Below are positions 56,447-64,000 of a stretch of DNA of 64,000 bases, one piece after another. Below the pieces are notes generated by a model, which saw nothing but the letters and a program-made list of their open reading frames with translations, had not been told where the DNA came from and searched no databases. The DNA is from Rhodospirillales bacterium (GTDB lineage Bacteria > Pseudomonadota > Alphaproteobacteria > Rhodospirillales > JANQFP01): assembly GCA_028277795.1 (NCBI GenBank), contig JANQFP010000166.1:31654-95653 (forward strand), in the 5' to 3' direction. The position numbers were made by a program, and so were the translations under genes. Position 1 is the stretch's first letter. Every line of letters starts with the position of its first letter.

Positions 56447-59374
56447 ATGAACGGTCCTACCTCGGAAGGGTATCATTCTGGCCTCAACAACAATAAAACA
56501 CATCTCCGACCAGAGGCACGGCCAATAAATTATGGAAAGCTTGATGAGGAGCAAAGAGCAGCTTTTCACCGCATCCTGTTTTTACTGAAAGACGCGATCG
56601 ACCTTAATCACACCGGATCGTCGTCCCCCCATATGAGTTCCGAGCATCTTCGTTGGTTGGCGAGCGATCCGTCGTCTCGCATCGCGTTCCTGTCGGGCGC
56701 ACGTGGAACAGGAAAGACAACGCTCTTACTTTCATTGGCAAAGGAGCTGGAATTTGCAAAGAAAAACAGCGTAAATGCTTCTCATTTCTTGTCTGACTAT
56801 GAAAAGATGTCTCCAAATAATGAAAACGGAGATGACCCCCCAAAGCACGCGGGCGAGGTTTGTGAGCTTGTTAAGAGCATTGCGCATCGATTGGTTTGGC
56901 TCGAACACCTGGATATGGAGACGTTTCCGAATTCCGCCAATATGCTCGCAGCCATCTTGGCGCGTATTGACGACGGAATGCAGAGATCCGGGCCTACGGC
57001 GGATCACCGTATGGATTTATTGGAGCCCAGCCTCCCCTATCACGAGTCGCTGCTCACTCTCCAGCAACTGCAGACCGACGTGGCTCTGGCTTGGGATGGC
57101 AACCTTCCGGATCGAGGGGCCCACCTCGACCCCGATGTGTTTGCCTTGGAAGCGATGCGGGCGGAACGCGCCAGACTCAGCGTCAACTCCCGCTTGGCGA
57201 GCGTGCTCGATGCGCTGGCCAACCACATGTCCACCACTCAGGGGACCAACAATCCGATCTTTCTGCTTTCGATCGACGACTTCGACATCAATCCCGGGCT
57301 TTGCCTTCCCCTTCTCCGCCTCATCCGCATGGTTTCGGTGCCGCGCCTCTTTGTCCTCGTTCTCGGCGATATCGACCTTGCAACGGTCGTCTTCAATCTG
57401 AAGATCTCAGGGGACCTTGCCCGCGTCGCCGGCACCGTCACGCCGGATCCGGATGGGACCAACCTGTTGTCGCTCCCGGCCGACTACCTCGGAAACGTCG
57501 CCGGAGAGGTTGCCTTCAATGCGCTGCGCAAGCTGGTTCCGCCTGCTCAACGGATCGAACTGAAACCGCTTGTGCCGCGAGAGGGTTTGAACTTCCGGCC
57601 CTTCGGCCAAACAACAGATTCTTGTATGCATATGCTCTTGGCTAAGATTCCATTTGAAAGCGAACGATTCAAAAGACCCCCGACGGAAGGGGCGGGTTCT
57701 GAGGATTCGGAGCCAAGAATGGTCGAGCAGACCATACGGAACTTGAGGCAGTTTATTTTGTTGAGATCGTTCCGCGTCATAGGAAATCAAACGTCAGAAA
57801 ACGAAATAAAGAACAATATTATAAGGGATGAAGAAATCGAAAATTCTCCTTATTCAGGGCTTGAATTTTTTCGTGCTCCGATACGTACGCTTTCCGATCT
57901 GTGGTTCGGGCTCCAGCATGTTATTGAAATGAGCGAAAATAAAAATAATAAGAACAAAGATTTGGCGCAACAGAAAGAACCTTTGTCTCGTGACGTTCTC
58001 CTCTTCTTCTCAAACGTTTGCAGACGCGCTTTGGAAGAAGACCGCTCTCTGGCTGCATTAGACAGGCGGAAACTTGGTCTGGGACTCCGTACCAGTGAAG
58101 ACCGGGAACCCGAGCTTGATATATTGGAGATTGGCCTCGACGCAACGGTGGCGTCCCCACAGTTTGTTACATGCGTGCGCAAAATGGTCCGTGAGATTGA
58201 ACCCTCGGCTAAGGCGACTCGCCCGTCGGGGGATGAAATCTATCAATTTGTTTCGAAACAAAAAGATACGGATAACAAGAGAGGATTTTTTCAGGTGATT
58301 TCGGAAGATCGGCCGGCATTGAGAAGGCCGGAAGAGCATAAGAATTTCGAGGTCATTGGGCGTTTGAGGTTCTGTAGCCGAAGAGAACCGGGCTGGCGAC
58401 TCTTCCGAAAATCTAAGGAGTCTCATCGGTCTAAGGATTCTTATGAGTCCAACGATTCTAAGGATTCCAAAAACCGCCCATGGCTCTCGAACGAATCACG
58501 ATCATCACTTATACTCTATCATGACCTTGAAGCACTCAATGAGACCAGAGCACAAGGCTATATTTCTGCCTTTTCTCCCAGCCACTATGCGAATAGCGCC
58601 CCCTGGGCCTCTGTGGAATGGTGTCCAAGGGCAACTCTTATAAACAAGGAGTGGCCAAGAGCTTACTGGCCTTTGCCGGCTTGGCGGAGTTTTTGGGAGT
58701 ACGATTTGTTTCTTGGCGTGTGGACAGAGATGGTTGACTATATTGGGAGTAAAGTTGGCGTCTTGGGTCTGCGGGAGGAAAAGCCAAAACTTGTCGACGC
58801 GTTGGGATTTGCCTGGATCTCGGCTGCCACGGCGATAGTCAGTGGCGACACGCCTGTTCAGATGACGGAAGCCGAAATGCCGAAATCAAAAAAAGGCGGG
58901 GCCAAGACGGGGCAAGGCAAGAACATCGTAGAGAGCGGGGGCTCGGAAGCAGAACGAGTTGGTCCGAATTGGTGGAATGGAATATGTCCCCTTCGTTATG
59001 AATGGAAAGATGTATTCGGAAAAATCCGAAACCTGGCAAATGAAAACACGCGGGAGTCGTCAAGGGGTCAACTGATTCGTGATTGGGCCGCGCGCGTTTC
59101 ACTTATTACCGTTCCCGAAGCAGGATTGTCGATGGGGGCAAGACAAGATATCTGGGCGTGTGTTGACAAAACGGTGAAAGACAAAGACGAAGTTGACAGC
59201 TTATTTGATATATGGGACAGGCAAAAAGAAGATCTTAGGGAGCTAAGACCAATACTCAAAGAAACGAATCTTACTGAGCAGACGAGGCGTTGGCTTGAGG
59301 TGACAACATATCAATTTTCAGACGGCAAGGGCAGAACAATAGAAAACGAGTATGCAAGGGAGATTTTCGGTTAG
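56447..59374 (+). CDS. rdrA: RADAR anti-phage system ATPase RdrA
   Basis: A 975-residue P-loop ATPase from ATG 56447 (GGAGGG 8 nt upstream). Walker A is SGARGTGKTTLLLSLAKELE with Lys90; Walker B is FLLSIDDFDINPGL with Asp277-Asp278; LFVLVLGDIDLATVVFNL follows as a sensor-like strand. The C-terminal 500 residues are a family-specific helical part. The partner is the adenosine-deaminase-like gene 12 bp downstream, the defining rdrA-rdrB pair. In RADAR, RdrA assembles with the RdrB shell and, on phage infection, adenosine nucleotides (or RNA) are deaminated. The stretch 57040-57620 is GC-rich while the parts before and after are AT-rich, a sign of transfer or recombination. Confidence 0.88.
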   Translation: MNGPTSEGYHSGLNNNKTHLRPEARPINYGKLDEEQRAAFHRILFLLKDAIDLNHTGSSSPHMSSEHLRWLASDPSSRIAFLSGARGTGKTTLLLSLAKELEFAKKNSVNASHFLSDYEKMSPNNENGDDPPKHAGEVCELVKSIAHRLVWLEHLDMETFPNSANMLAAILARIDDGMQRSGPTADHRMDLLEPSLPYHESLLTLQQLQTDVALAWDGNLPDRGAHLDPDVFALEAMRAERARLSVNSRLASVLDALANHMSTTQGTNNPIFLLSIDDFDINPGLCLPLLRLIRMVSVPRLFVLVLGDIDLATVVFNLKISGDLARVAGTVTPDPDGTNLLSLPADYLGNVAGEVAFNALRKLVPPAQRIELKPLVPREGLNFRPFGQTTDSCMHMLLAKIPFESERFKRPPTEGAGSEDSEPRMVEQTIRNLRQFILLRSFRVIGNQTSENEIKNNIIRDEEIENSPYSGLEFFRAPIRTLSDLWFGLQHVIEMSENKNNKNKDLAQQKEPLSRDVLLFFSNVCRRALEEDRSLAALDRRKLGLGLRTSEDREPELDILEIGLDATVASPQFVTCVRKMVREIEPSAKATRPSGDEIYQFVSKQKDTDNKRGFFQVISEDRPALRRPEEHKNFEVIGRLRFCSRREPGWRLFRKSKESHRSKDSYESNDSKDSKNRPWLSNESRSSLILYHDLEALNETRAQGYISAFSPSHYANSAPWASVEWCPRATLINKEWPRAYWPLPAWRSFWEYDLFLGVWTEMVDYIGSKVGVLGLREEKPKLVDALGFAWISAATAIVSGDTPVQMTEAEMPKSKKGGAKTGQGKNIVESGGSEAERVGPNWWNGICPLRYEWKDVFGKIRNLANENTRESSRGQLIRDWAARVSLITVPEAGLSMGARQDIWACVDKTVKDKDEVDSLFDIWDRQKEDLRELRPILKETNLTEQTRRWLEVTTYQFSDGKGRTIENEYAREIFG

Positions 59375-59386
59375 ACCGAGCATGCC

Positions 59387-62272
59387 ATGACGGCAACACG
59401 TATTGGCGGAACGCCTATAGCGCATGTCACGGCGGAGATCACGGCGTTTCCTCTCGCACACGTTTCGGCCCTCCGTCTCGCAATCAGGGCGCTCGATCCC
59501 AGCCTAACCGACAAGCGGTTGGGCGGCCGGCTGAAGGTCCTGAGGCCGACGCGCGAGCTTTGGCGCGCCGCGGAGGGAGACATCGTTCGCTGTTTTCCGG
59601 CGTTCTCCGTCGACGAAACAGTCGCCATTCGGGACCGCGTCTGGTTTGCCGGCGAGTCCGACCGCCCCGTGCCCCTGCACCACTACCTGCGCCGCGTCGC
59701 GGCCGAGAGCTTGGAGGTACAGGGGAAGCTCGCGGTTCCGAAGATGTACTCCGAGCAGGAACGCCTGCCGAGCGCGTCTCTTCGCTCGTGGGAGGCGCTC
59801 GCGCGGTGGCGATGGCGCTGGCTGGCTTGGTCGCTTCCCGCCGACCTGTTGCTGGCCGCCCTGAGTCGATCCGAAGCCAACCTACCGACCAAAGTCAATG
59901 TCTTGTCGCCTACTCTGTGGAGCCATCTGTACGACCAAGGCTTTGCCGAGACCCACCTGCACTTGGGGGCCGGGCTGGACTTTCCGCTCCTTTGGATTTC
60001 TGCCCTGAACGGCATTGCGCAGTCATTCATAAAGAGGGACGTCTTCAGTGGCCCCGGGGCGGAACTCAACGAAGGCGTCGACCTGGCGTCCTGGCTCATT
60101 CGCGCGGCAACGGTCCGCTACGTGTTGGCGGCATATCTCGTGCGGCCGCGGGGAACGGCAAGTTTTTCGGAGTTCGTCGTCACGGTGTTCAGAGACCGAG
60201 CGCTACGGGTCCTTGGGGCGGCAAACTACTCCCTGCTGCTGAAGGGTTTCTCGGAGATGCTGCGAGGCGACATCGGTGAGTCGTCCGATGCCGAGTTCGC
60301 GACCTGGAAGGCGCTTTACGTGCAGCTGACAGGCGTTACGCCCCAGCGCTTCCCGGAGACGATGGCCGAGGCGCTGATGGCGGACCCCATCGCGTCGCTG
60401 ATGCCGGCAGACCGCGCGACCCACTTGACGTCGGAGATGCGGTTCGTAGCCAAGGCGTTGTCGCACCTGGAGTCGCGCCAACCGGACGTGGTTTTTGAGG
60501 CCTTGTTTTGGCAGGTGGTCCGGGTCCGAAACCTCTTGTATCGACACGTTACTCAGCGGCCCATGACCCCCGGGCTCACGTGGTTCGTTCGTTTCTATAA
60601 CCGGATGTGGCCAGCGCGCCATGTCGTCCGCTCCCCCTTGCACTTGGCCTCCGCCGCCACCGTCTGCGGCCAAGGCTTGAACATTCAGTCCTTGGAGGTC
60701 CGGATATCACCAGACGCCTCGCGGACCGGTGTCGTCGACAGATTGAGGCAACTGGACACGGCGGCGGAGACCCTAAGGTCTTCCGGGACGATGCTCGAAG
60801 ACCAATACCTTGCCGCCGTTCACAACCAGCTTGCGCCGCGCTCAGAGGTCGCGCCGGGCACCGCTGCGAACGAGCGCGCTCACCCCGCGCTTCCGAAAAG
60901 CACCGGCAATGACCGCGGCGCCGCGACGACGGTTGGGAACAGGGGATGGAACTCCCGGCGGCGTGTTCCCGAGTTCGGTGTCGTTTACCATTTCATCAAG
61001 GATCGAGGTGGCGGGTCGGCCGAGGGCGTGCCGCAGGCCAATTGGCTGGGGACCAATGCGGATCCCGGTTACCATGGGCGGTTCAGCTACTATCCCAATG
61101 TGACGGGCTACCGGTACGCGCGGTATTACGGTGAGAAGGAGCGGGAGGCGCTCGCCCTTATTTGGACGCTCAAGAACCTCCCGATGACGATCGAGGTCAT
61201 CCGGGGTCTCGATGTCTGCACGGACGAGTTGGGAGTGCCGTTCTGGGTGCTGGCACCGCTTCTGCGCGGTGTCAGGCGTGCCGGGCAAACCGCCTCGGAC
61301 GTGCTGCAGCGCGTGTCCGGTGGCAATGTGCCGGCCTTACAGACGACCGTTCACGCCGGGGAGGACTTCGTCCATTTGCTCACCGGGCTAAGAAAGGTCG
61401 ACGAGGCCGTACACCTTTTCGAGCTTCGCGAGGGCGACCGCATTGGTCATGCGATATCGCTGGGCGTCGATCCCGAGGACTGGGCGCGGCGGTCCGGACG
61501 GCTGGCGATCAATCGGGAATTCCGGTTGTTCGATCTGGCCTGGGAATGGATGTGGTATCGCCGCAGCGGAACACCGATACCGAGGGGCCGACGGAATTTG
61601 CTGGAGCATGAGATCGCGCGCCTGAGCGAGACGATCTTCGGCGAACGATGCAACCATCACGACATTGTGCAACTGGTCGAGGATCTCAACAACGGACGGA
61701 AGCTGTGGGAGATGGGATTTCCCCACGGTCCCCTGCCGGCGCGGGACGAGAGCGAGCAACTGCGCACCCGTCTCCTGCGCGCCTATCTGACCAACGGGGA
61801 GGTGTTTCGACGAAGTTACGAGATCGAGTGGGTGGAGCCCCACCTTGAGGGCGAGGTCGAGGCTCTGGCAGCCGTTCAGGCGGGGATCAGAGCGAACATC
61901 GCGGCCCGCGGCATCACCATCGAGGTCAATCCGTCCTCGAACCTGCTCATTGGCGACCTCGGCGACCTCTCCCGACATCCGCTGTGGCGCCTCCAACCAC
62001 CGCAAACGAATCTGGACGTACCGCCGGTGAGTATCTGCATTGGTTCCGACGATCCGCTTACGTTCAACACCAACTTGCCGAACGAGTATCAGATGGTCAG
62101 CGACGCCTTGGTGCTCGCCGGCGTATCCAGCGAGGAAGCGCGTCGATGGCTGGACAATGCGCGGGCACGTGGCCTTGAAGCGCGCTTCACGTTGCCGGTT
62201 CGGTCGGATCGGGACCTCGCGTGGCTCCGTGTTCCCACCCTGACTGAGCCGTCGCTGCTCTTGCGATCTTGA
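59387..62272 (+). CDS. rdrB: RADAR adenosine deaminase RdrB
   Basis: A 961-residue divergent adenosine deaminase. The zinc site is built from ETHLHLGAGLDFPLLW (His190, His192), the catalytic TTVHAGEDFVHLLTGL (His656, Glu659) followed by GDRIGHAISLGVDPEDW, and GSDDPLTFNTNLPNEYQM (Asp888/889). EVNPSSNLLIGDLGDL matches the ADA region SNxxL. Extra helical sequence before residue 180 and between about 220 and 600 is typical of RdrB, which forms a large hollow dodecamer. GC content is much higher than in rdrA. It ends 203 bp before the inositol synthase gene. Confidence 0.9.
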   Translation: MTATRIGGTPIAHVTAEITAFPLAHVSALRLAIRALDPSLTDKRLGGRLKVLRPTRELWRAAEGDIVRCFPAFSVDETVAIRDRVWFAGESDRPVPLHHYLRRVAAESLEVQGKLAVPKMYSEQERLPSASLRSWEALARWRWRWLAWSLPADLLLAALSRSEANLPTKVNVLSPTLWSHLYDQGFAETHLHLGAGLDFPLLWISALNGIAQSFIKRDVFSGPGAELNEGVDLASWLIRAATVRYVLAAYLVRPRGTASFSEFVVTVFRDRALRVLGAANYSLLLKGFSEMLRGDIGESSDAEFATWKALYVQLTGVTPQRFPETMAEALMADPIASLMPADRATHLTSEMRFVAKALSHLESRQPDVVFEALFWQVVRVRNLLYRHVTQRPMTPGLTWFVRFYNRMWPARHVVRSPLHLASAATVCGQGLNIQSLEVRISPDASRTGVVDRLRQLDTAAETLRSSGTMLEDQYLAAVHNQLAPRSEVAPGTAANERAHPALPKSTGNDRGAATTVGNRGWNSRRRVPEFGVVYHFIKDRGGGSAEGVPQANWLGTNADPGYHGRFSYYPNVTGYRYARYYGEKEREALALIWTLKNLPMTIEVIRGLDVCTDELGVPFWVLAPLLRGVRRAGQTASDVLQRVSGGNVPALQTTVHAGEDFVHLLTGLRKVDEAVHLFELREGDRIGHAISLGVDPEDWARRSGRLAINREFRLFDLAWEWMWYRRSGTPIPRGRRNLLEHEIARLSETIFGERCNHHDIVQLVEDLNNGRKLWEMGFPHGPLPARDESEQLRTRLLRAYLTNGEVFRRSYEIEWVEPHLEGEVEALAAVQAGIRANIAARGITIEVNPSSNLLIGDLGDLSRHPLWRLQPPQTNLDVPPVSICIGSDDPLTFNTNLPNEYQMVSDALVLAGVSSEEARRWLDNARARGLEARFTLPVRSDRDLAWLRVPTLTEPSLLLRS

Positions 62273-62475
62273 GAGAGCTTGGTAAGAAGGAAGGCGTTCG
62301 CCCACGTCGCGGGGGGACGAGGCTCGGTTCATACCGCAACCACGTCGTTGACCAGCATTGTTGCTCTGACCGACGGCAGTGCATGCGTCGTGCTCACCCC
62401 CCGGATCCGCTGCATAGGAATTCCCAAAGCCGCGGCGTGACATGCGCCGTCGGTATAGGAGGCAAAAAGCAACAA

Positions 62476-63588
62476 ATGCGTGCCATCAAACTTGCGATCG
62501 CCGGTGTGGGGAACTGCGCGAGCGCATTGGTGCAAGGTATCCAGTTTTACCGTCGTAACCCCGATTCAAGGAGTACCCTCGACAACCTCGGATTAATGCA
62601 TCTCGATATCGGCGGCTGGGGACCGAGCGATATCGAGGTCGTGGCCGCTTTCGACGTCGACTCCCGCAAGGTCGGCAAGCCTCTGGGCGAGGCGATCTTC
62701 GCGAAGCCGAACTGCGCGTGCGTCATAGCGCCGACGTCACCGGCGCCGGGATGCCCTGTCCGCATGGGGCCGGTGCTGGATGGCGTCGCGCCCCACATGC
62801 TGGACTACCCCGAAAACGACGCATTTCGCATCTCCACAGCCGAACCCGTCGACGTGACAGCCGAACTTCGCCGCACCGCAGCCGAGATCTTGGTCTGCTA
62901 CCTCCCGACCGGGGCCGACAACGCTGTGAAGCACTACGCTCAGTGCGCTCTCGATGCCGGCGTTGCCTTTGTCAATTGCGTTCCGGTCTTTGTCGCGTCC
63001 GACCCGGAGTGGGCAAGGAGGTTCGCGGAAGCACGGCTACCCATCATTGGGGACGACGTCAAAAGCCAGCTCGGCGCCACGGTCCTGCACAGGGTCATTG
63101 CGGATTTATTCGAAGACCGCGGGTGTCGGGTGGATCGAACCTATCAACTCAATGTCGGAGGCAACACGGACTTCCTGAACATGAAGGCCTCGGAACGCAT
63201 CGTATCGAAGAAGATCTCGAAGACGGAGGCCGTACAGTCCCGGATGACGAATCGCCTGGAGGCGGCATCGATCCATATCGCTCCGTCGGACTACGTTCGA
63301 TGGCAAGGCGACAACAAGGTTGCTTTTATTCGCGTTGAGGGCCGCGGGTACGGAAGTCTGCCGATCGAGCTCGACATCCGTTTGTCGGTCCAGGACTCCG
63401 CCAATAGCGCGGGCGTTGTTATCGATTGCGTTCGATTTGCGAAGTTGGCGTTGGACCGCGAGTGGTTCGGCGCTTTGGACGCGGTCTCCGCCCGATACAT
63501 GAAAAGCCCACCCGTAGAGATGCCAGAAAGCGACGCACGGCGACATTGCGAGGACTTCCTTCGTGCCAGCAGCTCAACGCCCTGTTGA
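62476..63588 (+). CDS. ino1: myo-Inositol-1-phosphate synthase (Ino1), actinobacterial type
   Basis: A 370-residue NAD-dependent enzyme that converts glucose-6-phosphate to inositol-1-phosphate. The NAD motif is KLAIAGVGNCASALVQGIQF at residues 5-24; VVAAFDVDSRKVGKPLGEAI, CYLPTGADNAVKHYAQCALD, VNCVPVFVASDPEWARRFAE and GDDVKSQLGATVLHRVIADL then RTYQLNVGGNTDFLNM reproduce the short Ino1 type of Mycobacterium and archaea. ATG 62476 is preferred; AGGAGG lies 13 nt upstream, rather far. Inositol synthesis is uncommon in Alphaproteobacteria, and the gene stands beside a defence system in an accessory region, so it was probably acquired. Confidence 0.93.
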   Translation: MRAIKLAIAGVGNCASALVQGIQFYRRNPDSRSTLDNLGLMHLDIGGWGPSDIEVVAAFDVDSRKVGKPLGEAIFAKPNCACVIAPTSPAPGCPVRMGPVLDGVAPHMLDYPENDAFRISTAEPVDVTAELRRTAAEILVCYLPTGADNAVKHYAQCALDAGVAFVNCVPVFVASDPEWARRFAEARLPIIGDDVKSQLGATVLHRVIADLFEDRGCRVDRTYQLNVGGNTDFLNMKASERIVSKKISKTEAVQSRMTNRLEAASIHIAPSDYVRWQGDNKVAFIRVEGRGYGSLPIELDIRLSVQDSANSAGVVIDCVRFAKLALDREWFGALDAVSARYMKSPPVEMPESDARRHCEDFLRASSSTPC

Positions 63589-63756
63589 CCAGGGATGCGC
63601 ACCGCCCGAAGGTCGTGTCCCCCCGCTTGGTGTAGGAGGACTGGTTCGAGCTTTCTCCGTTCAGGGACGCCATATCTCCCAAGGAACTGGGGACTCGCCT
63701 CGGCAAAGGGCGGGGCGACAGGCGACGACGCATCACCGCGGCGATGCGGGTCTCGC

Positions 63757-64000
63757 TCAACCTCCGCCCGGCTGCCAGTTGGCGGCGATGACGGCGTCCA
63801 GCTCGCCGTGCAGGTATGGAGACAGCTCCGTTTCCCCCAACGCCGGCGGCGAGAACGCGGCCATGGCCGAGACCAGGTTCTCCACCTGACTCTGCGCCAG
63901 GACGGACCCGTCCGCCGTCTCGAACTCGGCGACCCTGTGGGCCGCGTCCAGGTACCAGTCGTCGATCGTGGCCTGGTCTTCCGTTCCGATGATGGTGGCG
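63757..64000 (-). CDS. C-terminus of an RTX/calcium-binding-type large protein (partial)
   Basis: The reverse strand gives 80 residues up to TGA at 63757, ending SQVENLVSAMAAFSPPALGE then TELSPYLHGELDAVIAANWQ and PGGG. This closing pattern (a helix ending in VENLVxAMAAFxPP, then VIAANW) is common at the C-terminus of alphaproteobacterial hemolysin-type calcium-binding and adhesion proteins secreted by type I systems. No GGxGxD repeats are visible in the part inside the window, so the assignment rests on the tail alone. Confidence 0.6.
   Translation of the reverse strand, partial: ATIIGTEDQATIDDWYLDAAHRVAEFETADGSVLAQSQVENLVSAMAAFSPPALGETELSPYLHGELDAVIAANWQPGGG

Overview
The window reads as chromosome of a GC-rich, bacteriochlorophyll-based anoxygenic phototroph. 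The alphaproteobacterial 5-aminolevulinate synthase (HemA), the PpaA/PpsR regulator pair and the RpoE-ChrR singlet-oxygen system point to a purple alphaproteobacterium, probably of Rhodospirillales type. Adenylylsulfate reductase genes (aprMBA) suggest that it also oxidises reduced sulfur to sulfate. The genus cannot be read from the sequence.

Bases 1-17.3 kb, minus strand: the photosynthesis superoperon bchF-N-B-H-L-M-lhaA-puhA-B-C-E-hemA-bchE-bchJ, followed by a CBS protein cut by the window edge. Genes mostly overlap or nearly touch. Bases 17.3-24.4 kb, plus strand: ppaA-ppsR, then bchG-bch2-bchP-tspO and a small membrane protein. The bchF/ppaA gap carries two TGT-N12-ACA boxes 8 bp apart overlapping divergent promoters, and bchG has another box on its -35 element. 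These are textbook PpsR operators, so the regulator encoded here probably controls the flanking pigment genes.

Bases 24.4-34.7 kb: ubiG, then a photo-oxidative stress island. ECF sigma factor and ChrR genes are divergent from a six-gene operon (72-aa protein, FAD amine-oxidase-like enzyme, DUF1365, Cfa-like methyltransferase, MFS carrier, DUF3833 lipoprotein). A DUF6134-SDR pair is divergent from a 37-aa ORF and glutathione peroxidase. Four promoters, two divergent pairs, share TGATCC-N16-CGTA, which delimits a local sigma regulon.

Bases 34.7-40.3 kb: a YbaN-like protein, a gene-poor 0.8 kb, aprMBA with a strong double terminator, a small unknown gene and an FKBP/SlyD-type isomerase.

Bases 40.3-51.1 kb: a three-component sensor (PhnD-like binding protein, histidine kinase, sigma-54 activator) divergent from a periplasmic respiratory module: diheme cytochrome c, a NapC-anchored cytochrome with up to 12 hemes, a TAT-exported four-cluster ferredoxin subunit, a TAT-exported molybdopterin oxidoreductase and a TorD chaperone. 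A sigma-54 -24/-12 promoter and palindromic GGTAACC elements lie in the gap. The substrate is not evident; the catalytic subunit has Asp where the third cysteine of its N-terminal iron-sulfur motif is expected.

Bases 51.1-64 kb: an accessory region with remnants of IS3- and IS5-type elements, a serine hydrolase/membrane protein pair, an orphan sulfotransferase, a two-gene RADAR-type anti-phage system (rdrA, rdrB), an actinobacterial-type inositol-3-phosphate synthase and the C-terminus of an apparently RTX-type protein. Within rdrA the base composition is strongly mosaic, consistent with transfer.
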